Below, in pieces: positions 22,671 through 34,329 of a stretch of DNA of 64,000 nt. This DNA is from Kingdonia uniflora. Lineage: Eukaryota > Streptophyta > Magnoliopsida > Ranunculales > Circaeasteraceae. The stretch's first letter is position 1. Each line of letters opens with the position of its first letter. The notes under the pieces are model-generated. The model had not been told where the DNA came from. It saw only the letters and a list, made by a program, of their open reading frames with translations, and did not search any database. The stretch covers positions 1,860,001 through 1,924,000 of the forward strand of contig JACGCM010001511.1 in assembly GCA_014058105.1 (NCBI GenBank), in the 5' to 3' direction. The position numbers and the translations under genes were made by a program.

Positions 22671-23353
22671 AAAGAGATCATAGGATGATAATGGATGTCT
22701 CCAACAATATTGTTTTGGGATTTGTGATAATATGCTCATATTGTGTTGGAGAAAAATATATTCTACTACATGATATCATACGCTTATGGCGGATCTATTC
22801 TCATCCCTAGTGAAGACTTAGCCAGCCATTATAACAACTATAAAACCTAAATGATATGAGAATGGAATGAATATAAACTAAAAACAAAAAGAGGAATTTT
22901 GTTGACTTACAAAATAAAATGCTCCAAATGTTTACAAGACATGCACCAACTTACTCCAATAATGCTCTCTTGCACTCTACAAGAATGATTATCTCAAAAT
23001 TGGATGATCTTATGAGCTCACCACCTCTTCTTTTATAGATGAAGGAGAGGGTTCTTACATTTAATATTAGATTTATAACCTATGTCATGAATGTACATAA
23101 ATTTGTAACCTCCAAGAGTTATCCTCTAAAATTGTAACCTCCCCATATGGGACCCTTGTGTTTGACAACTCTACATCCTTCTCCAACAATTCATCCTTTG
23201 AGCTATACATCCTGGTATTTGCACATATTTGGTAAATGAGCTTCATGTGACCTGAAATATAAGAATTTGCTTTATAAGTCATGTTTAATAATAAAATTAA
23301 GAATAATAAACATTAAGTCATAGAGGAATAGTGTTCATTTTATGTATCCATCA
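22671..23353 (-). repeat. A1 partial LTR at right end
   Basis: Corresponds to the LTR-start half (683 of 1132 bp). The right end reads TGTATCCATCA at 23343-23353 and abuts MULE coding sequence. The left end is joined directly to the gag C-terminus, so the U5 part and leader are deleted. Confidence 0.85.
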
Positions 23354-24428
23354 GTTGGCCACATTGCAAAGTTAAAGAAATGGTATGGTAAATTTGATCC
23401 TGCAGGTACTGATAAGTATATGTGGACAACTACAAAGGATGGACAAAGGTGGATAGTTAACTTAGAAGCTCAAGAATGTGACTGCAGGGAGTGGCAAATA
23501 TCTAGGCTACCATGTGTACATGCAGTGTGCATACTTGTTTGATTGAGAAAACCATAATGGAAAAAGTAAGTATCAATAAAATTACTACTTTACATTAATG
23601 GCTCATTGTTCATACATTTACTAGTTTAGCTGAAATGTTTCATATACATGGTTGTCAACTATTTATACATTTACTACTTTACATGTAGATATTGCAGTGA
23701 GTACCATTGGGTGTCTACATACATGAAAGCATATGCTGGTGGAGTTTATTTTGTGGTTGACGAAACAAGTTGGGTGAAGGTAAGTAATTGTTAAGTTTAT
23801 AACCTTTTATTAAACGTATCAGTTTATTAATGTGTAGGTATATGATATTTTCATATATTTTTCATATATATATTAACATATTTTCATATATATTGTATCA
23901 TATTGCAGCCACCCATGGAGACCAGGCCACCCCCGCTCCTAAGGCCAACTGGGAGACCTATGAAAGCAAGGAGAAAAGATGAAGATGAACTCACTAATGA
24001 CTCATCAAGGAGATGTAGCAAGTGAATACTATGGGCACAATAAGAAGACATGTAAGGGTCCCCCTGTAGCTGATGAGGTTGTTCTTAATAAGAAGAAACT
24101 TACTAGGGTAGATACTCAAAGAAGTCAAAAAGGGATTAGAAAAAAGTTTAGGTTTTCTACTCCAGAAACAACTCAAACTATGGGGAGGGCAAGGACATCT
24201 CAACAAAGTATAGAAACTCCAATTATTGGGCAAAGTACTAAAATTAATGCTTAAAGGACTTATAATCAGTCTACTGAAAGGGCAAGACAACAAAATGCAA
24301 ATACCATAATCAATTCTAATCAAATAAATGCAAGGGGAACTCAAAGCGAACAAAGTGCAGATCCAGTAAGGGGTACTAATCCCTACATGAGGACTTACAA
24401 TACACCTAGGCCAAAGTGGACGGTTTAA

Positions 24429-24649
24429 GTTTGTGCGTTTTTTTTAGAAATATGACTCTTACTTTGAATTAATGAAGCACTTTCAATGTTTGCATTTTTG
24501 GAGATATGACTCCTTTTTTGTAGTGAATGTAATTCTTATTTGGTACTAAAGACGGGGTTTGTGATTGTAATTCTTATTTTGTGGTGAATGCAATTCCTTA
24601 TTTTTAAAGATATGTTTCTATAGTTCATCCATTTTCTGTTCTTCCATGG
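24429..24649. other. MULE sequence after the transposase gene
   Basis: A short 3' untranslated stretch after the transposase stop, AT-rich, with TTCATCCATTTTCTGT at about 24624. The same phrase continues on the far side of T2 at about 46129, confirming that the two sides were once contiguous. Confidence 0.6.
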
Positions 24650-24654
24650 GTAAC

Positions 24655-25244
24655 TGTAGGGACTTATCCCTCGAGCTATGGACACTCGATTTCATCTATA
24701 CCACGAGCTCTAGAAGACTCGATCTTATCCAGTACCAGACTCACGCATAAACAAACACGTTAACAGTTACACATCGATCACAAACTCATGCAGAGCGTTG
24801 ATCGTTCACAACAGATGTAAACAAAACAAGTCAACATACACCTGTCTCCCACGGGATAGCAGTTACATACTCAACTGCCTATGACTCCCACTTTCAGGAG
24901 AACGTGTTTAAGCACGATGTAAAGCTGAGAGCAGGGTCTATAAAAGGGCAGAGCTCCTAAGGAAATGGGGGTGGTAAACAGAGAATTCTATACATACAAT
25001 TATCTGATCTCTAGCTATTTTCTCTTAGATTAACTCTTGTAATCAGATTCTCTCACTCTTTCAAGCAATAATACTACTTTTACAAAATCCTCCACTCGAG
25101 GTCGTGGTTTTTACCTATTCACAGGTTTTCTAAGCTAAATCCCCTGTGTCAATTGTTATCTCTTAATTAATTCTTGGCATAGTAGTTCTTGGTGTAAGGA
25201 TCGATTTCAAGCCAGTTCAAGCTTTACGAAATCTGGTCCCAACA
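24655..25244 (+). repeat. T2 5' LTR (590 bp)
   Basis: TGTAGGGACT...GGTCCCAACA. A TATA box, TATAAAAG, is at 24939-24946 in a GGGTCTATAAAAGGGC context, so transcription should start about 30 bases further on. It includes a polyadenylation-type AATAATA near 25066. Confidence 0.93.
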
Positions 25245-25246
25245 TT

Positions 25247-25264
25247 TGGCGCTGTCTGTGGGAA
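25247..25264 (+). promoter_or_regulatory. T2 primer-binding site
   Basis: TGGCGCTGTCTGTGGGAA, two bases after the LTR. It differs from T1's site by a single base. Confidence 0.85.
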
Positions 25265-25326
25265 CGCATGATTTTTCTATGTACTTAAGGACCACGATTG
25301 ATACTCATCAGTCGAGTAGTATTCAA

Positions 25327-27182
25327 TTATGATTCAAACACGTCAATCTTCAGGAGCTCAGCCTTAAAGTTCGAGGGAACCTGACCGGGTAGCCGAGCTT
25401 TAGGCGAGCTTAATTGCCGAAGCCGAGAAACGAAGTCTGCTCGAGCGCCAGCTATTGGAAGATTGAGAACTCCGTGAGAAGGAATCAGAATGAGAGCGTC
25501 AAGCTCGAGTTTTGGAGACAATGAAGCAAGAAGCTCGGATGTTAGCTTTTCAAATAGCTCGGAAAGTATTACACAGCAGCCAACCACCACCAGCCCTAAG
25601 AGAGCGCGAAACAGTACCAACAATCTCAAGGGTTTTCGTTCATGAGAGGTTAGGGGCACATGAGGTACATAGTACAGACATTTCGAGGATTCATTGTGAG
25701 GATCCACAAGTACCGATAGTCTCAATTCATTTGGGACAGGGGGTGCAGACAGATATCAGCAGAGATCGCATACCTTCCAAACAGTCCGAGAAAGTCTTGC
25801 GACCTCCTTACCGTGCCCCGCATCCTGAACATGTGAGCGAGGACACAAGTGACCACGTTCCCAGACTCATACGTCAAACAATTCTGACAGTTCCAGCAGC
25901 TTCAGTAGTTCCAGCAGTTCCAGTAGCTCCTATCCCTCAACATTATATTTCTCAGGAACTCATGGACCAGTATATCAGGGAGATCATCGAAGCAACGGCT
26001 TTAGACATGAAGGATGACCCACACAAATTACAAGGTAGTCTAATTGCTAAAGAATTATTTGATATAAATGTCCCAACAGGTTTTCATACACCCAAGATCA
26101 TCAAATACAAAGGAACCAATCCTGGCCAGCACGTTCAACAATTCCGCGACTCATTGGGTTTGTATTCTAATCTGAATCACATCCTTTGCCGGCTCTTCGC
26201 TACCAGTCTTCAGGACGAACCTCTCCGTTGGCTCCACTCTTTACCAGAAGGTTCGATTCATACCTTCGAGCAGTTACAAAAACAATTTATCAAGGCTTAT
26301 GCCTACAACAAAGACAAAGAAGAGAACTTATATTCTCTTATAAGTCTCAAACAAGCACATGGGGAGAAGCTCGAGGAGTTCTCAAATAAGTTTCTCGAAC
26401 TGGCTCTGAAGGTCGACAATCAAGATCAGAAGACAGCCGTGTTCGCATTCATAAATGCTTTGTAGTTCAATTGCAAAGCTAAAGAGTATCTCTTCCTGAA
26501 GAAGCCCAAGACTCTCGAAGATATGATCAAGAAAGTCAGCAATTACATTAATTTGGAGCGGATGATGCCCAAACTAAATAAGCCTGTAAAGGCAGTTCAC
26601 AATACCAAGGTTTATTCTACATATTTCAGCAACAACTGCAGCTCGAGCAATCCAGGCGATCCTAAACGAGCAAAGACAAAACAAGAAAGAAACAACAATC
26701 AGAGGTGGCAGAAGCCATCCAGAACAGTCATACCAAAGTTGAATGCCAAGCTTTCCGTGATCTACCCTATTCTCCATAAAGATAAATGTTTTCGTCCAGC
26801 TCGACATCTTGATCCAATAGCAGGTCGACCTTATTATGAATATCACAAGATTAAGCTTCACAGCACCGACAATTGCTTTGGTTTGAAAAAGCTCCTGGAT
26901 ATCATTTTCAAGGAAGGGAGGATGCTCAAATACATCATCAATCTTCCCAGCCATAAAGACGGGAGCTATCTGAAACAAGATGACGTGGCTCAAGCAACAG
27001 AACAAGCAGGGGTGAAGCATCTATATCATCTCTACTACAACAATATGATCAAGATCAATCAGGTTTCAAATTCCAATAGAGTCAAGCGAAGGAAGTTGGA
27101 CGAGTGTTGTAACCTTTCCGTCCAAGACAAGGAAGCCAAGCTCCTCCTAGAATCAAGGGCGTCGAAAGGGAATCTCCTTTGA
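25327..27182 (+). pseudogene. T2 gag
   Basis: Starts near an ATG at 25328 (MIQTRQSSGAQP) with early stops, then an open 317-residue stretch (25512-26465). The conserved core is HVQQFRDSLGLYSNLNHILC, DEPLRWLHSLPEGSIHTF, YNKDKEENLYSLISLKQAH. After a stop at 26463 it continues (26523-27182) through MIKKVSNYINLE, a basic region, and a YYEYHKIKLHSTDNC segment that corresponds to the decayed zinc region. Homologous in order and motifs to T1 gag. Confidence 0.87.
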
Positions 27183-27663
27183 GAATTCTGACACAGGACA
27201 TGTGAAGTATCATCATCATGACGCACTTGTAATTATGCTCAAAATGAGGAACTTCGTAATGCACACCATGATGGTAGACACAGGAAGTGGGGTTGAGATC
27301 CTTTTCTAGAGTACGATTAACCAGATCGGACTCTCAGATCAGGTCGCTCAAAGTGAGACAGACATCAGTGGATTTAATGGGTCCAAAGAAGAACGAGTTG
27401 GGAAGATCACTCTCCCAATCACAGCAGGGCCAACTACTATCGACGTTATTTTTTACGTCATCAACGCCAAATCTAGGTATTTGGGGATACTAGGACGCTG
27501 TTGGCTGCACAATATGGAGGCTATCCCATCTACTTTCTACCAAATACTCCAGTTCAAGCATAACAACGGTATTTATGAAATCAAAGGAAGTCAGAAACTC
27601 TCTCGAGCTTGCGAGAATACAGTCTCACCAGTTCTCGATCATTCAAAACAGATTACTGCATAG
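27183..27663 (+). pseudogene. T2 protease
   Basis: MMVDTGSGVEIL (active site) lies at about 27269-27304 and is followed by a stop. The second half (27481-27663) reads YLGILGRCWLHNMEAIPSTF. The frame changes between the two. Confidence 0.8.
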
Positions 27664-27714
27664 CAATCACAAAAGGCTGATCACCTCGATGGTCAGTCTT
27701 CTCCAGCCGATCCC

Positions 27715-29100
27715 GTGGAATACGTTCAGGTCGATGGAGTTAACAGAGGTACTTATATTGGTACAAAAATAATTCAAACAGAGAAAGAAGCTCTTATTTC
27801 TTTCCTCCCATCCAACAAATATGTTTTCGCATGGAACTTCCAAGAAATGTCAGGCGTAGACCCCTCAAAGTCTTGCCACATCTTAAACATCCGCAAAGGC
27901 GCCACAGCAGTTAAACAGAAGCAACGCAGGTTATCTCCAAGACTTAGAGACGAGGTAAACAAGGAGATCGACAATCTTATCAAGGTCATTTTCATTCGAG
28001 AAGCCAATTACCTAGATTGGATTTCTAATATCGTTGTTGTTCTAAAGAAGAATGGGAAGGTTCGGGTCTGCGTGGATTTTACAAATCTTAACAAACACAC
28101 GCCAAAGGACAACTTCCCTCATCTGATCAATCAACAGATCCTCGACTCTCCAGCAGGTCACGAACTCTTGTCCATGATGGACGCCGCTTCGGGGTACAAT
28201 CAGATTCTACTCTTGGAAGCAGATCAAGAAAAGACTACGTTTATAACAGAAAGAGGTCTCTACTGTTACAAGGTTATGCCATTCAGCCTTAAGAACGCTA
28301 GAACCACTTACCAAAGGCTGGTCACAAGTATGTTTAAAGAATACTTGGGAAAAGCAGTCGAAGTCTATATTGACGACATGATTTGCAAGAGCCTAAAGAA
28401 AGAAGATCACATCTCTCACCTCTCTACAGTATTCAGTATATTACGATCCAACTGAATGATGGTTAATCTTGAAAATGCCAGTTCGGCGTTCACTCAGGCA
28501 AGTTCTTGGGTCATCTTATCAGTAAGAAAGGGATAAAAGTAGATCCAGATCAAATTCAAGCTCTTCTGGACATGCCTTCACCATCAACAAAGAAAGATGT
28601 ACAAAAGCACGCAGGAAAGATTGCTGCAATCAACAGATTTGTATCCAAATCTTCGGACCGATGCAGATGGTTATTTATGCCACTCAGAGGTTCTACTCAA
28701 CAAGGCAAAGGTTCAAAGATCAAAGATACCAACTGGACACCAGAATGCGAAGTAGCTTTTCAAGAACTCAAAGCTTACCTAGGGAGGGCACCAATCATGG
28801 GCACTCTGATAGGCAATGAGGAACTGATTATCTACCTCGCAGTTACAGATACATCTCTCTGCCCAGTTCTGATTTGGCTCGAATGAGAAATTGAGAAACC
28901 GATCTTCTTCATCAGCAAGATACTTACGCCAGTGAAAACGAGCACATCCTGTCAAAGTCCTGATGAACTACCCACTTCAGGAAGTATTGTCTGAGAAAGA
29001 GAAATTCAGAAGAGTACAACAGTGGTCCGTCAGTTTGGGGGAGCACAAAATCAAATTCAAGCAGTGAATTTTCAAAAAGGGTCAAGCAGTCTCTGATTTT
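27715..29100 (+). pseudogene. T2 reverse transcriptase and first RNase H
   Basis: RT core in 27715-28455: VCVDFTNLNKHTPKDNFP, SMMDAASGYNQILLL, catalytic VYIDDM at about 28363-28380. A stop at 28453 and a frame change lead to the thumb and start of RNase H (28506-28886; FLGHLISKKGIKVDPDQIQA, LAVTDTSLCPVL). RNase H then decays to about 29100 and appears shortened between 28900 and 28960 relative to T1. Confidence 0.85.
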
Positions 29101-29194
29101 CTAGCAGACTTTCCAGTTTCAGATCCTGACTGGGAAGAATATGATCCAGATCTCGCCGAAGATGCAGTAGATGTGATTCCACCCTCTAAATCTT

Positions 29195-29718
29195 TTGATG
29201 ATCGAGCATCATGAATATCTCAAAATGGGTGGAGGCTCCTCACCAATGGTTCAGCAGGACCCGCAGGGTCGGGAATTGGGATCGTTCTCATTGCACCTTC
29301 CAACGACAGATTCGAGAAATCCATCCGGCTCAACTTCGAAGCCTCGAACAATGTTACAGAGTATGAGGCACTCATTCACGGTCTGTACATGGCGCTCGAA
29401 CTCGGAATCACTAAAATCTCAGCCTACACAGACTCTCTTCTAATCATTCATCACTATTCAGAACATTACAGGAAGAACGGTATCATGGTTGATTATGCAG
29501 CTCTGGTTGCAGAAAAACTAAACAAATTTCACAAAGCTACGTTCGAATACCTCCCACGAGGAGAGAATCGCCATGCTGACTCCTTGGCTTACTTAGCCGG
29601 AGTATTGGGTACAGAATCACGACACCTTCAAATCGAGGTTATTTCTAGCCCCAGTATTAATCGTACTACAATATACGCGATTAACACTGGGGGCGATGAG
29701 ATGGCGGAAGATGATTAG
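29195..29718 (+). pseudogene. T2 second (archaeal-type) RNase H
   Basis: Two overlapping frames: the first gives NGSAGPAGSGIGIVLIAP and NNVTEYEALIHGLYMALELG (around 29240-29400), the second (29389-29718) AYTDSLLIIHH and YLPRGENRHADSLAYLAG. A second RNase H before integrase is characteristic of the Tat lineage. Confidence 0.83.
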
Positions 29719-29729
29719 AGGAAACCTTT

Positions 29730-30410
29730 CGTTACTTATCTTGCCAGGATAACTCATGCAACGGGCCACTACCAGATGATCCACAGTAGCGCAGACACAT
29801 CATCGAGAATTCAAAGCGCTTCACAGTCTAGCCAAACGGCGATCTCTACAAACGCTCGGTCACTGGTCTATACCTCAAGTGCCTCTCTAAGGAACTTGCC
29901 GACAACATGCTTCGAGATCTACATGAAGGAATCTGCGAATCCCATACCGTAGGATAAGCTCTTGCTAACAGAGCTATTACCCAAGGAGTATTCTTATCAG
30001 GGATGCGGAAGTAAGCTAAAGAATAGTCAGGGAAATGTGATGCATGTCTGCGTCATGGAAATCAAATTCAGGCCCCTGCCCTCAAACTCCATGCCAGTAA
30101 GGTGTACTGGTCGTTCAAGCGATAGGCACTCGATCTAGTTGGTGAATTCCCCAATACTTCGGGTAATAGGAAATTTCTCCTTGTTGCCACGGATTACTTT
30201 ACTAAATGGGTCAAAGCAGTTCCTCTATGCAGATCTCGAGAAGAAGAGGTCATTTCTTTCATTTGGTATCATATAATCACAAGATTTGGTTATCCACATT
30301 TGATCCGTATTGATAACGGTCCACAATTCGTTGGAGCAAAGGTCGTAGCATTTCACAACAAACACAACATAATCTATTCTCTATCAAGCCCATACTACCC
30401 CCAGGGAAAC
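29730..30410 (+). pseudogene. T2 integrase, N-terminal and core part
   Basis: LLRDLHEG-like zinc region at about 29908-30060 ending CDACLRHGN, then LDLVGEFPNTSGN and TDYFTKWVKAVPL, then LIRIDNGPQFVGAKVVA, ending PYYPQGN at the N1 insertion point. Stops occur (for example near 29953, 30012 and 30122). It resumes at 37372. Confidence 0.82.
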
Positions 30411-31518
30411 TGATCGATTATAAACCGACGTCTTAAAAGACCCACAAGCGCACAGTGTACCGTTGAGTACAAAGGAAAGCGGGGTCGCATCCCAGGAGAC
30501 TTGTGGTGTGAATTATACTTCGAGCAAATAGTTTTATCCAATAATAACGAGTTTGTGTAGGTTTTGAAATAAAAAGAAGAACGAAACAAATTACAAGATA
30601 AATTAGAGTGGAAACCAAGGCATCGATTCCACTTCACCATTTATAACCGTTAGATATCATAAATAATTAAAGTAAATTACGAGTTCCCGTATCGCATATC
30701 CTTGGTCGGGCATATACAATACATCAAAAGATACAAGAGATTTAGTAATTGGGAGCTACCCATAAACCAACTTATTCAACCATGGTCCGGCTGATAAGCA
30801 TAGATTATGTTTTCTTCTCCATGTTCCTAACCTATCTTGTTATGGTCAAACAAGATGGTTACTTATATTCCTTATTCCTCCTAATCCTTGCCATGGTCAA
30901 GCCTATGATGAAGGAATACAAATATGCAATATTCTAGGATAAAGAGAAGGTAATTACTATAACTAAGCTACACAATCTATACTAAGGCTACATTGGGTGG
31001 AGCTTCCTCTAGCCTTGGCTAAGAAGATTAGCTACTCATCCCTTTGATCATTGCCATACTACTATTACTACAAAAAAAGTAAAAGATAAGAAAAAGAGAA
31101 ATAATAAGCTTTATTGCCATGAACTTTGATTTATACTCTCCAAGGTGATCTCTCATGGGTAGGATTCCCCTCCTATTTATAGAGTATAAGAAAAGTTACT
31201 AAAAATCACCATTAATATAAAATCCCCTAAACAATGCCTAAAATCATGCATTACAACTCATGAGAATAATATATATATCTAATTCTCTTCAATGGGCTTC
31301 CATGTATGGGCCTTTGGTTGACAACTTCAATTGAGAATCATTGTTGGAGTGTATCACCCTTGTTCTTCGTTAAAAACCGGAAAATTGAATGACTTGTCTA
31401 TCATGTGACCGATTTCTGTAAATACAAACAAAAGCACTATTAGTGTCACATTTATTTAATAAATAACTAGGAAAATATAAATTTAGGAGTTGTTAACGTA
31501 AAATTTACGTGTCTATCA
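30411..31518 (-). repeat. N1 3' LTR (1108 bp)
   Basis: The plus strand runs TGATCGATTATAAACC to GTGTCTATCA. Matches 36262-37371 over its whole length with scattered substitutions. The 60-80-residue ORFs inside are shared by both copies and reflect LTR identity, not genes. Confidence 0.93.
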
Positions 31519-32870
31519 AATACCCCTAAACTTATATTTTGCTAGTCCTTGAGCAAAAGTAAACAAAAACCATTTTCGCCTGTCACGCGGTTATATTTTG
31601 CGCATGCGACAAGCCGTTAAACCCCCAAGTTTAGCCTGGTGGACGAGTGTTGTCTCGTGAGGGTTTGCAGTGACTATACCCACAAAAGTTAATAATGACA
31701 TTTTAAATAATTCAAGAATACACATGACTCATTTCCTGTGAACTTAACCTTACTTAGTTGTGACAAAAATATACCAATAAAAAAGTCTTTAAACTTGTTA
31801 TTCTCCCAAGTATGTCAAAAAATATTTTAAGCTTATCTAAAACTAGAGGTACTACCTCAAAATTAAAAAGAGATTCAAGTATTTTGCTTTAGCTATATTT
31901 AAGTATACAATGAAAATAGTTTTATCGCCTAATACGTTGTCTAGAATAATTTACTCAGTTTTTGGTAGTCTAGTTCTCAATGGAATAAATTCAACGGTCA
32001 GTTCGACAAGTGCCTTACTCAATTCGTCTTCCTAGAATTTTACTTTTTTTTCTTTTCTTTTGTAAGCCTTTTCTTTTAAGTACTTTATTTCTTAATGAGG
32101 CCTCCGTAACAAGGAGTTTCGGTTGACAATCCCCGCCAGTTGGCTAAGGTTGTTAGGGTGTAGTACCCCATCATGACCTAGATTCAGGATTCTCACAAGT
32201 AATATTTTCTTGTGCCCCTTTCACATAGTTTATGGTCAAACTCGAGATTGGTGATAATTTTTCCTATTTCAGTTCTTAATCATGCGAGTAGCCTTGCAGC
32301 GTGAAAGTTTTTAGAGCATATTTGGCTTATTTATTATTTTTTTTAGGAATGAACTTATTCTTAGGCAGTTGTCTCCTTTGTAGCAAACTATTCCTAACAT
32401 AAATGCTAAATTTTCCTTATACTGAGCAAAAATCTATTGAAGGTATTAATTGCAAAACTACAATGAAGTGCACGTTTTCAAAATATGCCAAGTTTAACTT
32501 GAATTGGTCGCTAATAAAAAGATAGTACATCAAGCTTAAGATATTCCAAAATATTTTATTGTATACTTGGTACAATTTCAAAATTTAGGTTTTTCCATAA
32601 TATTTATGTCAAGGTAAAATCTGTTTAAGTGTTTGGAAATTTGTCAAAAATATATCATACATTGCCAAAGTACTATTATTTTACTTTTCTTCAAAAAACA
32701 TTAAAAGAAATGGTTTCCTACCACCAAACTTAAATGAAACATTGCCCTCAATGTTTGAGAGCATAAAAAAAATGGAGGAATAAAAACTGGAATTTCTCAC
32801 CTGAATGTGTCTTGGGATGCCTCCCAAGAAGCGCTAAGTTTACTGTCTTCAGCCAGACGAATGTACCCCC
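31519..32870 (-). other. N1 polypurine tract and conserved 3' block
   Basis: The minus strand reads AAGTTTAGGGGTATT directly before the LTR. The following ~1.3 kb is non-coding and aligns with A1 16765-18120, including the end segment with AAGCGCTAAGTTTACTGTC and TTCAGCCAGACGAATG. Confidence 0.8.
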
Positions 32871-33125
32871 AAACTTAAAATTTTCAATATGACTGGAAGG
32901 GTACGAAGTTAAAAAGGTGATGTATTATACTGGTTGTAAATTCTCTTTCAAAACCCAGATAGCACATGAATGGTGATCCTTAATATTAGCCATTAATTGG
33001 GCAGATATATTATGTAAAAACCAGAGAGAGTTTAAAGGTAATTCTCTATGAAAAAGATTTTTTCTAACAACTTTGCCTATTATTTGATGATTCCAAGTTG
33101 AAAATTTTAGACAAATCAAGAAAAA

Positions 33126-33710
33126 CTATTTTCTCCAAGATAAAGCAAATACATACCCAGGGAACATATTTTCCTTTAGAATTTTCAATACAATCATATG
33201 ATTACTACTTGTTGCAGTAAATAAGAAGATTGGTATATAAGTATTCATCCCCGAAAATGTACTAGATTCAAAACTCGATTTTCCTGGAAAGATATTTTCT
33301 TTGAAAATTTTCAAATCCCCCATGTTATCGTTGATATTCCAAAAAATGTGATAGGTGGTTCTGACAAAGCAAGTCCGTGAGGCATCCCTAAAATTATAAT
33401 TTTTCAAAATGATATTTTCTTTTAGTAGAAGAAAAACTATATAACATATTTGTGGATGTGGATGTGAGGATCGGGGAACAATTGACTCTAATAAACATTT
33501 AAAATTTATGTGCCTAAAATCATAACTTATCTCAAGGGACTCATCCTGACCATTGACGTGGATATTCATTGGCTTAGGGACATGGCCAAGTTGAAACATA
33601 TTTTTAGATGCTAATGATTGTACCATTTCACGAATCTCAGGATCATTCGAGTCCTCAAAATAATTTAAACATTCATTAATAGAAATACAACAATAATTAT
33701 CTCCGTACAA
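33126..33710 (-). CDS. N1 internal ORF a, unrecognised
   Basis: A 194-residue frame starting MYGDNYCCISINECLNYFED. I do not recognise a family. It has a hydrophobic, aromatic-rich C-terminal half with a repeated (F/I)KENIFPG / LKENMFPG motif at about residues 145 and 180, which suggests internal duplication. It directly follows ORF b (33725-34309) on the same strand and may be one broken reading frame with it. Confidence 0.35.
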   Translation of the reverse strand: MYGDNYCCISINECLNYFEDSNDPEIREMVQSLASKNMFQLGHVPKPMNIHVNGQDESLEISYDFRHINFKCLLESIVPRSSHPHPQICYIVFLLLKENIILKNYNFRDASRTCFVRTTYHIFWNINDNMGDLKIFKENIFPGKSSFESSTFSGMNTYIPIFLFTATSSNHMIVLKILKENMFPGYVFALSWRK

Positions 33711-33724
33711 GTCCTCAAAATCAT

Positions 33725-34309
33725 TTATGGTCCATTAGGGTCGTGAAATGGAGATGTAGGCATAGGTATAGGTGCAGTTGGTGAATGAGTAACTAAAATA
33801 GAATCAGCCCCTAATAATTGTAGTATATCTTGTAAAGAAGGGTCGTCTACCCACTGGTTTCCAACATTGTAATTTGTGTCAGGTGGACGCGGCTCAAGGA
33901 AAGGCTGAAGTGACTCATAAGGAGACTGAGAAGGAAATGACAAGTTGATAACATCTGCAATAGGTTCAACAATTTCTAATTTCTTGACTTTGGTACAAAT
34001 ATCATCATCTACAAATTCCTTGCAAATTATTGTATATTGAGATGGTGATTCCATATATTCATATTTTATCTCGTCATCATCATCGTCAGAAAAATCATTA
34101 GAGGAGAGGGAAAAATATTCAGTCTCGGTCATAGTTTCCTTGAAACAATTTATTGGGTTAACAAATAAAATGATGGATGGTGACATCGATGGTTGAATTT
34201 GGAGGGCTTCTTCAAGATATTCTTGTGACATAGGATCGACGACCTTAATATATTCATCTTCTAAATCTGTCTCACAATATGGTATCCATTCGCCCCACGG
34301 AGAAAACAT
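33725..34309 (-). CDS. N1 internal ORF b, acidic protein
   Basis: A 194-residue frame starting MFSPWGEWIPYCE. It contains an acidic run (SNDFSDDDDDEIKYEYME, residues ~70-87) and a proline-rich C-terminus. No catalytic motif is visible. It lies directly downstream of gag-like sequence and corresponds in position to the gag/pol junction of Athila elements. Function unknown. Confidence 0.4.
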   Translation of the reverse strand: MFSPWGEWIPYCETDLEDEYIKVVDPMSQEYLEEALQIQPSMSPSIILFVNPINCFKETMTETEYFSLSSNDFSDDDDDEIKYEYMESPSQYTIICKEFVDDDICTKVKKLEIVEPIADVINLSFPSQSPYESLQPFLEPRPPDTNYNVGNQWVDDPSLQDILQLLGADSILVTHSPTAPIPMPTSPFHDPNGP

Positions 34310-34329
34310 TCCTTGATTACGCTTGAATT

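Larger units (their letters stand above)
14018..23353 (-). mobile_element. A1: Athila-like Ty3/gypsy element, rearranged
   Basis: On the minus strand the order is a partial LTR (23353-22671), gag C-terminus, protease, reverse transcriptase, RNase H, integrase, 3' untranslated block, polypurine tract, a full LTR (16764-15633), primer site, leader and the first ~90 gag codons, ending abruptly inside MULE coding sequence. The order LTR-pol-LTR-gag is not that of a simple insertion. It fits a tandem (LTR-internal-LTR-internal) array that lost the gag 5' half on one side and everything beyond gag on the other. The LTR ends with TGATGG on the right, but no matching target duplication is seen because the left end is deleted. 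Confidence 0.75.
12088..24428 (+). pseudogene. mudrA-like: MULE transposase (MURA-like), interrupted by A1
   Basis: The gene resumes on both sides of the A1 insertion. In order: an N-terminal region with YVGGKDYIV; a MuDR DNA-binding domain (about 12940-13200; FKCADKSCKWVLYV, then C and H ligands); the MULE catalytic domain (13468-13857; LGLDGCFLKGKYGG with one Asp, FISDRQKGLIKAV with the next, FCFRHMYKNFK); a helical part to 14018 ending TTKCEHIIN; then, after A1, a SWIM zinc finger (23342-23542; CDCREWQ...LPCVHA). Spliced tail exons and a degenerate CCHC knuckle (GHNKKTC) follow. Defects: stop at 12301, frame changes near 12925, at the A9 run near 13026, and near 13830, and a stop at 13366. 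Roughly 60-90 expected codons between CEHIIN and the SWIM part are absent as well. Confidence 0.88.

Noticed and set aside
30433..30937. Small ORFs (60-85 residues) repeated at 36234-36836
   Set aside because: They occur at equivalent positions in both N1 LTRs, so they are LTR identity, not a gene family.
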